Shown: piece after piece, positions 1-10,605 of the stretch
How the letters are laid out: the number at the start of each line of letters is the position of its first letter
How positions within the stretch are numbered: the stretch's first letter is position 1
Source of the DNA: Lineus longissimus
Lineage: Eukaryota > Nemertea > Pilidiophora > Heteronemertea > Lineidae
NCBI RefSeq assembly: GCF_910592395.1
Contig: NC_088325.1
Span: 2,071,001 to 2,135,000 of the forward strand
Direction: 5' to 3'
DNA length: 64,000 nucleotides
The notes under the pieces: model-generated
Told to the model about the DNA's origin: nothing
Databases searched by the model: none
The model's input: only the letters and a program-made list of their open reading frames with translations
Position numbers and translations under genes: made by a program

Positions 1-108
1 TTTGACAGGGAGTGTTCCCCTCCAAGGCAGGATGAGCGATTTTCCGTGCAACTATGGTTAGGCACCATTTGGGTTTATGGGCCTAGAGAGTCCGTCTTCA
101 GGCAGATT
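1..108 (-). repeat. SINE-1 distal (3') segment, cut by window edge
   Basis: This stretch matches the distal part of the SINE-1 family, also seen at 50290-50430 and 51480-51620. The shared order is a 'ccaaggc(a/g)ggatgagc' block, then a 'tgcaactatggttaggcacc' block, a 'gggttta' block and a 'gtcttcag' block. No tRNA-like head is present, so it is a partial copy. Orientation is inferred from the full copy at 24700. Confidence 0.6.
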
Positions 109-762
109 TTACCGATTGATAACTGTCAAATTTCAACTCTCGTCAATATTATCTTTGGAATTTTTGTTACTTAACTTTAAAACTAACCAGAGTATTTTTC
201 AACACACTGTAGTGACTACATAAGATAGGTTTGTGTGTTGATACACTGTGACACTTAATCAACGCAAAAGAACATTGTATGAGTAAATAAACCATCAATT
301 AACCTTTTCTGTTGATCAAAATGTCATGGAATATGGGTTATTCCATGATTCATGTTCATAATTTAACCCTTCAGTATCATGAAGACGATAAAGCACTGAA
401 TACATGCATGATAACAAAAATATACAAGCGTGCTTGCCTTGAATATATTTTAGATGACGCCTGGCAAACCAGGCTCTGTTTAGAGAGGTGGCATTGACAT
501 AGTTTTATGTTTGAGCATATCATCACCACCTTCAACAGTGGTATGACAATGACAGCCAAGGGCCAGGTCCTTAGGCCTCTTGTTTTTGCTTCATTTGGGT
601 GACCCCTGATTCGACTTGATGGGAGCAAAGTCTGGAATTTGGGTGGGAAAATGTCCCAATGATCTGCATTGTCCAGTATACTGACTTCACAGATTGCTTC
701 AAACTGTAAAATTATTAAAATTCTGACCCCTTGCTACCAGTAAAGTTGAATATCTGGACTCG
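109..762. other. Unassigned intergenic sequence
   Basis: AT-rich single-copy-looking DNA. The short open frames on both strands show no recognisable domain, no splice context and no resemblance to other parts of the window. I see no repeat family here. Confidence 0.5.
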
Positions 763-842
763 ATAAAGCACTGTCTTTATAGTACAGGCTGCCTTCAGCT
801 TCCTCTTGATTTCTCCTCTCTGCAATCTCCTTGCTGCCTGTG

Positions 843-1168
843 AAGAGGAATTTCTGAACTTGATAAAACCGGAAAAATGGTATTTCTTGACTTGATAAAA
901 CAGGAAAAGTGGAATTTCTGGACTTGATAAAACAGAAAAAGTGGAATTACTTGACTTGATAAAACAGAAAAAATGGAGTTTTTGGACTTTATAAAGCAAG
1001 GAAAGTGGAATTACTTGACTTGATAAAACAGGAAAAGTGGAATTTCTAGACTTGATAAAACAGGAAAAGTGAAATTTCCTAACTTGATAAAACAGGAAAA
1101 GTGGATTTTCTTGACTTGATAAAACAGGAAAAGTGGAATATATGGACTTGATAAAACAGGAAAACACT
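843..1168. repeat. 32-bp minisatellite, about 10 copies
   Basis: The unit is read as 'acttgataaaacaggaaaag' followed by 'tggaatttctgg'. Successive ACTTGATA starts at 858 and 890 fix the 32-bp period. Units differ by one to four substitutions. Related non-identical sequence flanks both sides: 'cactgtctttat' plus a 'cttcctct' block occurs at about 767-815 and again at about 1171-1205. The open frames on the minus strand here only translate the repeat. Confidence 0.9.
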
Positions 1169-1521
1169 GTCTTTATTCTGCTTCCTCTCCATTTCTCCGC
1201 TCTCTTTGTCCGCCATCTCGGAAAAGTGCCATATGTGCGTTGTTGATTCACCCGCCATGCATCTCCGCTGTGTTAATTGAATCGTATTCCATGATAGAAT
1301 ATGCGATAATCCTCTAATGGATGCCCTATTGTCATCGTCATCATCCTCAGAGAGACAATTCATTAGCGAGAGATATCCTTTCTTAAACCCTGCTTGACGT
1401 CTTTTGAAAGTTAAGTCATACTCTCACATTCTGTTAAGCTGTAATGTGTACGACAAAGGAATATTCAGCTTGTTGTCTCATCTATCTTTCTTGAGAAGCG
1501 AAAAGAGAATGTCATATCAAA

Positions 1522-1640
1522 TACGGTAGAACCTCTTTATTAAGGACACCCTTGGGACAATTGCTGTCCTTAATAGAGAGGTGTCCTGATTAGAGAGGTC
1601 AAGTTGAATGGAAACAACCAATTTGGGACCAAAACTGGTG
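1522..1640 (+). mobile_element. MITE-A, right end missing
   Basis: It begins TACGGTAGAACCTC, one change from the family TACAGTAGAACCTC, and keeps the internal 'ggacacccttgggac' and 'gtcctgattagagaggtc' blocks. It stops after 'gggaccaaaact', so the last third and the right inverted repeat are lost. Confidence 0.85.
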
Positions 1641-1794
1641 GGTCCCCCATCATATATCCAATGATGGTGCGTCCCATTTTAATACGCAAAAGCAGCAAAG
1701 TACAAACCTAGTCTGAGTGACAATCTTCAGATTTCTGAAAAATAAGAATCTTCAATTCTAATGTAAATTCTTCGATGGCCAGTCAAAAGTTCTA

Positions 1795-2262
1795 TGACGA
1801 AGTTCATCATAGAGTCAATGATACATGCCCACAGTAGAATCTATGATGATTACTATCCATCATAGATTCTATCATGGCCCATGGCCCATAGTACATATGA
1901 CCATGTGTTTTCCATCACTGATTCTATGATGGAGATTCTCCATTATAGGATCATTGATGGCACATGGTAGAATCTATGATGATTACTATCCATCATAGAT
2001 TCTATCATGGTCCATAGCCCATAGTACATATGACCATGTGTTTTCCATCACTGATTCTATGATGGAGATTCTCCATTATAGGATCAGTGATGGCACATGG
2101 TAGAATCTATGATGATTACTATCCATCATAGATTCTATCACGGCCCATGGCCAAGAGTACATATGACCATGTGTTTTCCATCACTGATTCTATGATGATA
2201 AAATCCATCATAGATTCAGAATCTATGATGATAAAATCCATCATAGATTCTATGACCTAAAC
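1795..2262. repeat. About 133-bp tandem repeat full of small palindromes
   Basis: Three full units start near 1835, 1969 and 2101, followed by a shortened end. Each unit carries several copies of 'catcatagattctatgatg', itself nearly self-complementary, in both orientations. At the right edge (2188-2253) two consecutive copies of GAATCTATGATG and its complement flank a 'ataaaatc' spacer. Single strands of this array should fold into serial hairpins. Confidence 0.88.
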
Positions 2263-2510
2263 TTTTGCCTTCATGGCAGACCAACAGCGTGAAACTATAC
2301 AAGGTACTGGTTTCTTCTAGAATATCATCTGATTCATGTGATATTGGCTTGTAATGTTACCTTCTTTGTCTTCGATATTCCAAGCAACATTGCCACAAGC
2401 TATTTGTTTAGAAATGAATAGTTTAGAAATATTGCAAAAAGTAATGCACGTCAGTGTTTGATATGGCCTGAGGCGATGCATTGTTTGAGCATTGCACTGT
2501 ATAATACAAG

Positions 2511-2882
2511 TATAGTAGAACCTCCCTTAGCGGACACCTCTCTATTAGGGACAACTTCTCAATCAAGGACACTAGTTTTGCTCCCAAATTGGTTACATAC
2601 ATACATACATAATGAAATTTATATAACGCTGTATCCAGCGATGCAATCTCCGCTCAAAGCGCTTTACAATAATAGAGAAACTGATCAAAGATCAAAGATG
2701 AAAGACCCTCCCAAACAGATGAGTCTTCAGGAGGGCCTTGAATGCAGTTAGGTCGTTTCCATTCAGGCCTTGGATGTAAAGGTTGTTTCCATTCAACCTG
2801 ACCTCTCTACTCAGGACACCTCACTATTAAGGACAGCACTTGTCAGTCCCGAGGGTGCCCTTATTAGAGAGGTTCTACTGTA
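2511..2882 (-). mobile_element. MITE-A interrupted by a retroelement tail
   Basis: Both family ends are present: TATAGTAGAACCTCCCTTAG on the left and GAGGTTCTACTGTA on the right. The body is split at 'cccaaattggtt' (2594), resumes at 'ggttgtttccattcaa' (2781), and contains about 185 bp of foreign sequence between. The interior blocks read in the order expected for the minus orientation. Confidence 0.85.
2595..2780 (-). mobile_element. SINE/LINE 3' tail inserted in MITE-A
   Basis: Read on the minus strand, the insert ends with 'aaagcgctttgagcgg', then 'gcgttatataaatttcatta', then a (TATG)n run. This GCG(C/T)TATATAAAT plus simple tetranucleotide tail closely resembles the LINE 3' end at 25424-25466. 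No clear target-site duplication is visible, although 'gtttccattca' is present twice at the right junction. Confidence 0.6.
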
Positions 2883-2904
2883 TTCATAGAACCTGAGGCT
2901 TCAT

Positions 2905-3073
2905 TTAAAACAAAGCTCAACATTGCCGTAGTGTAAACAGATATACAAATACATGTACTATAAATACCAAGTTTCAGCAAATTTGGATGCATAATAACTG
3001 CACTACGGCATTGTGTATAACTGCATTTCTATTTTCCTGGACCACCAGTAATTATGAACGGCGTACCCCTTAA
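2905..3073 (+). mobile_element. MITE-B, left-truncated copy
   Basis: It carries the family core: 'aaataccaagtttcagcaaa', 'gcactacggcattgtgtata' and 'tcctggaccaccagtaatta'. It ends with GAACGGCGTACCCCTTAA, the right inverted repeat and TTAA. The left end, seen in full at 27277 and 42138, is missing. Confidence 0.85.
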
Positions 3074-3689
3074 ATGCACTCCGTTACATCCACTATGTCG
3101 TTACGCAGCGATACGTTACAATACGTTACGTCTCGATGATTATTTCATTTACTTGGATGCACTGCCATGGATGCGTTGCGTTTGGACGGGTGAGTCATCA
3201 TGCGCACATCACCTAGGAGACGAGTCAAAGGAGTATTAGTTAATCACGGCTGACTCTAATCTGTCTGAGATTCAATTGTTAATGAATAAGGCCAAAAAAA
3301 GAAGAAAACGTTTCTGTTGCGAGAATGGTCTGATTCAGTTGTTCTCCATTAAGGCCAAAAAAGAATTAGTATTGTTATCAAATCAAATGGTTTAATCTGA
3401 AAAAACAAAGTAATTATGTACCGGAAGTTATTTCAGAATGTAAGCTTTTGAATTTTCTTAGTCACTGTGACACAATGTACTCGCATGGTGTTATGAACAT
3501 TGCGTTTTTGTCTGAAAATGTTAGCGTTGCCCAAAGGCAATTGACATGATTCATGAATATGATTGAACTTTCGAACAGAGGTTCTTTCAGAAAATACTGC
3601 CATTGTTGTAAGCTGAACATAAAATCAAATCTATTACAATCAATGTTTTGTGATTGTGGTGAATGATTTACTTAGCTGTGGTGGTGTAA
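3074..3689. other. Unassigned intergenic sequence
   Basis: It begins with a short 'cgttac'-rich stretch (3080-3140). The phrase 'aaggccaaaaaa' occurs twice (3289 and 3351). I see no element ends or credible coding frame. Confidence 0.45.
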
Positions 3690-4053
3690 CATACAGTGGA
3701 AGTTTTCTAAGTGGACACCACTGTTTACAGGACACCCTTTCTATTAGGGACAGAGATTTTGGTCTTGAATGGGTTAGTTCTATATACAGTAGAACCTCTC
3801 TATTAAGGACACCCTTGGGACTGACTAGCGCTGTCCTTAATAGAGAGGTGTCCTGATTAGAGAGGTCAAATTGAATGGAAATGACCAATTTGGGACCAAA
3901 ACGAGTGTCCTTGATAGAGAGGTTGTCCTTAATAGAGAGGTGTCTGCTATGGGAGGTTCCACTGTAGTTTGACCTCTGTAATCTGGACACCTCTCAATTA
4001 AGGACAGTATTGTCATTTGCAAAGGTGTCCTTATAGAGAGGTTCTTCTGCATG
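3690..4053. mobile_element. Cluster of three MITE-A copies
   Basis: A complete plus-strand copy (3785-3966) has TACAGTAGAACCTC and GAGGTTCCACTGTA ends. It is flanked on the left by a degenerate minus-strand copy (3690-3786) and on the right by a partial minus-strand copy (3967-4053) that ends 'gaggttcttctgca'. The neighbours share or abut the TA at each junction, suggesting insertion of one copy beside or into another. Confidence 0.85.
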
Positions 4054-4470
4054 GAACAGGCGCAGATGAATTGATAAATTTATAAATGCCAACATTGATT
4101 ATTTTTTTGATTGATTGATTGAATTGGTCTTGTATGTGGTAATTCAAGCTGGAATTTTGACTGACTCCTCTATGTTGCACCCTGTGTGCCACCCAACCTC
4201 CTCCTTAGTACGTCTTGGAAATTATTAGTGAGATCATTCCACAAGTAGTTTGATGGATTTCAGAAAGTTCGATGGGTGGGCTTTGGAGGCTGAGTTAACC
4301 TGGGGAAGCATATCTCCTTAGCTGTGCTGTTGAGGATTGATGGAAAACAGCCCAGAATAGGAGGCTGACCACACAGGTGGTGTGGGATTTGTGAAATTAA
4401 TTTAAAGATTTTCTTTACTTACTCCATTTTAAAATCGGAATAAATTATTCCTTATGCAAATTGAGACGGG
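4054..4470. other. Unassigned sequence with short (GATT)n run
   Basis: A 'gattgattgattgaatt' run lies at about 4112-4128, similar in kind to the LINE tail at 25450, but no LINE coding remnant precedes it. The remainder shows no repeat or gene. Confidence 0.4.
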
Positions 4471-4474
4471 TGAC

Positions 4475-4745
4475 CATATGCCTGGAGGGTGTTTTTATCA
4501 CTCACTCTCCACACATGCACCATTTGCAGTCATATGGGTGGAGAGTGGTTTATCCATCACTCTCCACACATGCACCATTTGCAAACAATATGCCTGGAGA
4601 TTGGTTTGTCCTTCACTCTCCACACATAACATACCTGGTGAGTGATTTATACATCACTTCCAATACATGCACCATTTGCAGTCATATGCGTGGAGAGTGG
4701 TTTATCCATAACTCTCCACACATGCATCACATGGAAGCATCATGC
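4475..4745. repeat. About 54-bp tandem repeat, five diverged units
   Basis: Units repeat 'cacacatgcaccatttgca', 'catatg', then 'tggagagtggtttatccatc' and 'actctcca'. TGGAGAGT and ACTCTCCA in one unit are complementary, so each unit can form a small hairpin. Repeat starts near 4511, 4566, 4620, 4662 and 4717 show a variable period. The open frames on the plus strand are translations of it. Confidence 0.8.
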
Positions 4746-6036
4746 CTGGAGCATGGCATCCAACATCTGAAGATATGTACCTTGAGTTTGAAATTAATCC
4801 ATCAGCTGTTTTATTTACCTTGCTAAGTTTATAAACTTTCCATGTAGTGTGCTCATCCATGTTGGCCTAAGATGTTTATTTTTTGGTATAAAATATTGCT
4901 CAGTAATATGGCAGTCTTTTTCAGTAGTCATATACTACTAGCTGAGCGGGGAATCTACGTTCATCTATGTTATAGTCAGTTACAATCACCAGGATGAAAT
5001 GGAGTAGGCCTTGTAGATGCCATATTGGGGTTCATTCCACATCCCCTGCCCAAGGACACACACAGATTTGGGATCTTGGTAGTCTGAAGCGAGCAGTCTT
5101 GAATAACGCTGCATGAGAACAGATGGAAATTTGTTTTTTAACTTTTGGGTAAAGATCAGAAAAAATCCAGACAAAAATTTCTTATTCTACAAAACGAAAT
5201 GGAAATTTATGCAGTTTTTGCCACCAGTTAGTAAGGCAGCCTTTTGGGGGAAAAACTATCATAAAAAGTTAATAAAAATTACCTTCTGTGTTGCATATTT
5301 TGAGCATGTTTCATCTATTCAGGACAGGAAGTTCTTGGATCCGCCCCCTACCCCATATTTTAGGGTTTAGACACCAACAAAATAGCATACTGTTGAATTT
5401 TCAAACGCGCTGCATTCAGCTTCAGTAAACTTTTGTCAGCAGTGAATCTTCAATGGGGTTCGTTTCAATCTAAGTATGGATGAATTGCATGTACATTTAG
5501 TATTATGTGATGTACAGTTAATTCAGGTAGTCTTAAAGTGGAACCGGGTTAAAATATGATTGTGAAAATAATGATAACATGATAATGGCTGGTTGAATGT
5601 CCGTGTGTAATTTACGAAAAATCCCAACAAACGATTTTTAAAGCGCAGAGCGCACAAATTGTCCGCATTTTTCTCGGACTTATTGTCTGATTTTTACCTA
5701 TTCAGATCGGAGCGCATCACGGACAATGGGCAAGTCTTCCCGAAGCTAAAAACGAGATAATGCGCGTGATTTCGCCATATGGCCCCCTGCTCGGCCCATT
5801 CATCGTCTGTTACGGCCATGCAGCATCACTTTTGATACTTTTCAAAACATGTCGCCATTCTGCGGATCCAGGGCTGTTTGCCAAAAATGGTGGCTCTGCT
5901 GTGGGGCATTTGCACTCCCTTTGAGGTGACCTCCATTACAGAATCATCTGTTCTGATCTGCTCTTGTATCTTTGCTCGACTCCTCGTCCAAAATAAAAAT
6001 GCATTTCAAGTCCTTTCACTTCATAATTTGATGTTT
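4746..6036. other. Unassigned intergenic sequence
   Basis: No repeat family recognised. Between about 5640 and 5870 the sequence is richer in CG dinucleotides than its surroundings ('gcgcagagcgcac', 'gcgcgtgatttcgcc'), but I see no exon, promoter motif or open frame to go with it. Confidence 0.4.
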
Positions 6037-6199
6037 TACGATTTAACCTCTCTATTAAGGACACCCTCGGGACTGACAAGTGTTGTCGTTAATAGAGAGG
6101 TGTCCTGATTAGAGAGATCAAATTGAATGGAAAAGCCAATTTTGGACCAAACCTAGTGTCCTTTATAGAGAGGTGTCCGCTAAGGGAGGTTCCACTGTA
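6037..6199 (+). mobile_element. MITE-A copy, left tip degraded
   Basis: Family body from 'aacctctctattaaggacac' to GAGGTTCCACTGTA is present. The first bases (CAGTAG) have decayed to 'acgattt'. The second internal 'ttgtccttaatagagagg' block is absent, so this copy is slightly short. Confidence 0.85.
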
Positions 6200-6309
6200 T
6201 ATCCTAATCGAGTTTTTTGTATCGGTGCTCTTTGAAGAACCTGTTCCCAGACAAAATAGTCTTTATATTGATACCAGTCAAGGGCTATTTCTGAATCGAG
6301 ATTTATCCA

Positions 6310-7790
6310 TGCACCCAATTCCCCCCAACATACCTGTTTGTAATCAATTAGCTGGTTGGTTACATAAGACTTGATCTTTACAAGTAAAGCTCATAGCTTG
6401 TTGATGATAAACATACCAGCTTGATGAGGCCATCAACAAGAGGCCCATGGGCCTGGTGCTCAGCTTACAAATTCAAGGCCGAAGACAGGTCCATGGCACA
6501 AATCAAAATTGTCTTGGTCTTGAGTCATCCAGTGCACCAAATCCCTCCTACAGATTCATGTTTGTAATCTATTAGCTGATTGGTTATGTAAGGCATGGTC
6601 TTCAAAAGAGTAGCTCTTAGCTCATTGATGATGAATGTACCAACAAAGAGGCCTCTGGGCCTTGCACTCAGCTGACAAATTCAACGCCGAACACTTGGAC
6701 CAAAATATCGGGCCCAAGTCAAAGTTGTCTATGATTCTCAAAGACTCATCCAGTGCACCAAATCCCTCCTACAGGTTCATGTTTAGAATCTTATTAGCTG
6801 GGTGGTTATGTAAGGCATGGTCTTCAAAAGAAAGTAGCTCTTAGCTCATTGATGATGAATGTACCAACAAAGAGGCCTGTGGACTTTCCATTCAGATGAC
6901 AAATTCAACGTCGAACACTTGGGCCAAAATCCCCAGCCGAAGTCAAAGTTGTCTATGATTCTCAAAGACCCATCCAGTGGCACACCAAATCCCTCCTACA
7001 GATTCATGTTTAGAATCTATTAGCTGGGTGGTTATGTAAGGCATGATCTTCAGAAGAAAGTAGCTCTTAGCTCATTGATGATGAATGTACCAACAAAGAG
7101 GCCTCTGGGCCTTGCACTCAGCTGACAAATTCAACCCCGAACACTTGGGCCAAAATCCCTGGCCCAAGTCAAAGTTGTGTATGATTCTCAAAGACCCATC
7201 CAGTGGCACACCAAATCCCTCCTACAGATTCATGTTTAGAATCTATTAGCTGGGTGGTTATGTAAGGCATGATCTTCAGAAGAAAGTAGCTCTTAGCTCA
7301 TTGATGATGAATGTACCAACAAAGAGGCCTCTGGCCTTGCACTCAGCTGACAAATTCAAAGCCGAACACTTGGGCAGAAGTCCCCAGCCCAAGTCAAAGT
7401 TGTCTATGATTCTCAAAGACTCATCCAGATTCATGTTTGTAATCAGTTGGCTGGTTGGTTATGTACGGCATGGTCTTCAAAAGAAAGTATCTCTTAGCTC
7501 ATTGATGATGAATGTACCAACAAAGAGGCCTCTGGGCCTTGCACTCAGCTGACAAATTCAAAGCCGAACACTTGGGCAGAAGTCCCCAGCCCAAGTCAAA
7601 GTTGTCTATGATTCTCAAAGACCCATCCAGTGGCACATCAAATCCCTCCTACAGATTCATGTTTAGAATCTATTAGCTGGGTGGTTATGTAAGGCATGAT
7701 CTTCACAAGTGTAGTTTTTCGCTTGTTGATTGATAAACATAGCGGCTTAATGGGGCTATAAACAAGAGCGGATCAAAATGGACTTCTCAG
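6310..7790. repeat. About 224-bp tandem repeat, roughly 6.5 copies
   Basis: Marker phrase 'tagctgggtggttatgtaag' recurs near 6348, 6570, 6792, 7018, 7245, 7447 and 7671. One unit reads through 'tcctacagattcatgttta', 'cattgatgatgaatgtacca', 'aacaaagaggcctctgggcc', 'cagctgacaaattcaa' and 'caaagttgtctatgattctc'. The outer units are most diverged and the inner ones most alike, as expected for unequal crossing-over. A 'gaggcccatgggcct' palindrome lies in the first unit (about 6440). Confidence 0.9.
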
Positions 7791-7806
7791 CTGCAGCAGA
7801 CTTCTG

Positions 7807-8028
7807 TTAAAGGGACTGTATAGGCAGCAGCTAGGCAGGCAAGATAAAGGTACAGAAAGTCGCCAATAGGTGTCTCTCACATCTCACAGTATGTCGAAAT
7901 GATTCACGCTTGTACGAGGAATATATTTAGTGCTGAATCTGACATGACCCAGGGCCCTTACTCTGTATATTAGTCACCTGAAGATGGCCAAATTAGCCCC
8001 TCTGCTCCTGCCTATAGTCCCCCTTTAA
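7807..8028 (+). mobile_element. MITE-C, complete 222-bp copy
   Basis: It starts TTAAAGGGACTGTATAGGCA and ends with the complement of TTAAAGGGGGACTATAGGCA, so both ends carry an inverted repeat bounded by TTAA. A second copy of exactly the same length lies at 32675-32896. TTAA boundaries are typical of piggyBac-type transposition; the assignment to that superfamily is inference. Confidence 0.85.
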
Positions 8029-8943
8029 GGTGAGTTTTACATGAGCAATACAACGTCCTTCCACTCCTTGTGCATCATTTTCAAAGCGTTGAATTCCCAT
8101 AACATATAAAAAATTCTGACCCCATCTAAGATCTTATATTCGAGAAGTACGATTTGAGTCGAAGAGAAAATGTCTTAAAAATTGAATGGTGGTGCAGTCT
8201 CACCCAGGATCAACACAAACAAATATAGAAAACGCCTGACCTCTAATTGCATTCAATTAAAAATAGAAAGGAAAGATAATTTGATTTAATTTTATCCATT
8301 TGAGTCCCTTTCTCACCACGGTGCCCTTTTTCTTGCATAACCGACTGGTTTATCCAACTAATGGCCATCTAATGGCAGGGTTAGATTCCCTGCCCTTCAA
8401 ATTGGCCCCGCGTTTATTATGGCCTGTCACTCCAACAAGTTTGAAGGCTGGTATTTAGAGTCGGGACATCGGTCCTTCTTTGTGGATCTTGTTTCTTGCT
8501 GTGAGAAATGACGATGTTTTGTCACGGAGTTCATCTTAACCCTTTGAGAGTCGAGCCAGTTTTAGCAAGGTTTTTGCGTGTGGAAAAATGTGCTGTTAAA
8601 GGACCAGTGGTATTATCACTGGCAGTGTGACTGCGCTGTTTGAAGCCCAGTCACCTTCCATACACTTCTCATGGAAAAATATGTGATAATTTCTGTCGCC
8701 ACATTGGCTAATTAACAGAGGTATTCTGAATAGTTCCGATCCAATATTAATTGAGAACAATAAACGAGTTTAGCTTTATATTTGTTCTACACCCTCTTGA
8801 CAACAAGGACATTGTTGTGAATTCGTGATTGGTTTTCAAGTGGCATTGTCTAGGGACAATAGCACTCCATGTGAAGGCGATAGAGGTTGTCAATTTCAGC
8901 CAATTATCAGATTTGGACTTAAGTGGGAACTTGGAGTTCAAAC
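8029..8943. other. Unassigned sequence with one orphan TTAACCCTTT end
   Basis: At about 8538 a 'ttaaccctttgagagtcgag' stretch resembles the left end of MITE-D, but I find no matching right end nearby. The rest shows nothing recognisable. Confidence 0.4.
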
Positions 8944-9113
8944 CATACCGCTCTATTAATAACATCCTTGGGACTGACAGGTGCTGTCCTTAGTAGAGAG
9001 GTGTACTGATTAGAGAGGTAGAATTGAGTGGTAACAACCAGTTTCGGACCTAACCGAGTGTCCTTAAGAGAGAGTGTGTGTCCTTGATAGAGAGGTGTCC
9101 GCTAAGGGAGGTT
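8944..9113 (+). mobile_element. MITE-A, old copy
   Basis: Internal blocks 'gggactgacaggtgctgtcc', 'gtccttgatagagaggtgtc' and 'cgctaagggaggtt' identify it. Both tips are eroded (left 'ccataccgctctatt', right 'ggttgttttgttg'), and there are more substitutions than in most copies. Confidence 0.8.
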
Positions 9114-9830
9114 GTTTTGTTGCTTTAGAATGGGCATTTTCTTGACCAGTGACTCTTGTCACAGACAACTGCCATGATCACTGCAAACAGGAGATTTTTA
9201 TCTCATGCAATAACAATCGCAAGTCGTGGTGACAAAGATTGCTTGTCTGTCAAGCACTATTGTGACCAAAAAGGGGTTGAGTTGGTTTATCATAGGCATT
9301 GATGAAGTTTAAGCATGCTCGGGTCATAAACATTTGAGTGTTTTCTTACCAAAAATAAAAAACATTATTTGATTGTTGAATATTTCTATATTCATGCTGC
9401 TAAATTAATAAACGAACACACCGATAAATGTTTCCCTGCTGTTCGGAGATGCTCAGAGTCGCAATCTTATCCAAGCCGTACTAATCCCAGCCTCAACGAT
9501 TCCTACCGAATATTTATACTGCCCAGCCTGCTTGAAGCAAGAACCATAGAATCAATGGCATAGCCAGGTGTACCCTCGTAGATCAATCACTAATGGCTTC
9601 CATCCAGAGGTATGCCCCTTCAGTACCTGCCTCATCAATACCTGCCGAAGGATTTGAGGAGATCAGGTATTATGTAACGTGATGTCTAATTGGCCATGGC
9701 TGAGATGAGATCCAGAAGATGGCTCATTTTTTGCGGGCGTTGGGTGCTATGACGTTATTGGGGAATAATAAACTGTTCGTAGAATCGATGATTTTCGTAT
9801 TGACCTTTTGTATAGCCAACATAGAGGCTG
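9114..9830. other. Unassigned sequence with a MITE-F-like fragment
   Basis: A stretch at about 9205-9275 ('atcgcaagtcgtggtgacaa', 'gattgcttg') resembles the subterminal part of MITE-F (20533 and 14485). The remainder is unremarkable. Confidence 0.35.
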
Positions 9831-10605
9831 TTAGGATGACGTCTTCACAGAAGTTAACATCATTGAAGTTGAAAGGTCGATAGGTTGAACTGAAGTTACT
9901 TCATGGACCCATCTGACTTTGTTGTCAGTGCAACAGTAGCAGTAGCAGAGTATGGCGCTGTCAGCCCTGATGCGGGGAACTTCGCCGACACCAACAGCAG
10001 GGTCAAGAATACGAATTGACTTCAGTAGTGTGTATTCATACTCCTGACTTCCAAAATTAACGTCAACATGACGTCTTTGCACAGCCTCTGTAGGCCCTGT
10101 GAAATTTTTAATTACTGAGTGACTTGGTGTAACCTTAAACTCCATTTCAAACTCTGTTTCAAACCATCCACCGAAGTGGCCTACCTCGAATTCCTGGAAT
10201 CACTGAATCGGGTTCGAGGGACAGCGTACATCAAAATCATCCACAAGTGGGATCTCTATCGTTTAGAGACCCCCGCTAGTGCACTTGTACCACCCCAGGA
10301 ATGAGGTGATTCTGGTCGATCTCCGTGGAATATTTCACCAACTGAACGAAAGACTGACACCAGGCTAGACTTGGTATGACTCGATGCACAAATTGGATTT
10401 TGGGACTGGTGACCAGAAAAAACCCTCTGTAAACTGTGGTGTTGTCATTTCCAACCAAGTACTCATGATCATCTTTAAAAAAGTCAAAACACATGCTCCG
10501 TACATCTTTGTGGACAAAGTGATTCATATATCACGTCAGACGTGTCGCCATCGTGTCACATTCCTTGTCACGACCTATACAACCTTCCCGAAATATTTCC
10601 TTCAT
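9831..10605 (-). pseudogene. Degenerate ~258-codon reading frame, family not recognised
   Basis: Read on the minus strand, an ATG at 10605 opens a frame running to 9831 with three in-frame stops (TGA at 10533-10531, TAG at 10278-10276, TGA at 10202-10200) and one shift of frame between about 10275 and 10240. Outside these lesions the two frames join into one mixed-composition protein, not a low-complexity one. The C-terminal third is open for 104 codons, contains a Cys-rich 'LCYCYCC' stretch, and ends in a Ser/Thr-rich tail. I recognise no domain. No repeat ends border it. It could be a decayed host gene, a decayed mobile-element gene, or chance. The few disabling changes over a long span argue mildly for a recently lost gene. 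Alternatively some lesions could be missed introns, since 'ttcag' just precedes the TGA at 10202. Confidence 0.35.
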
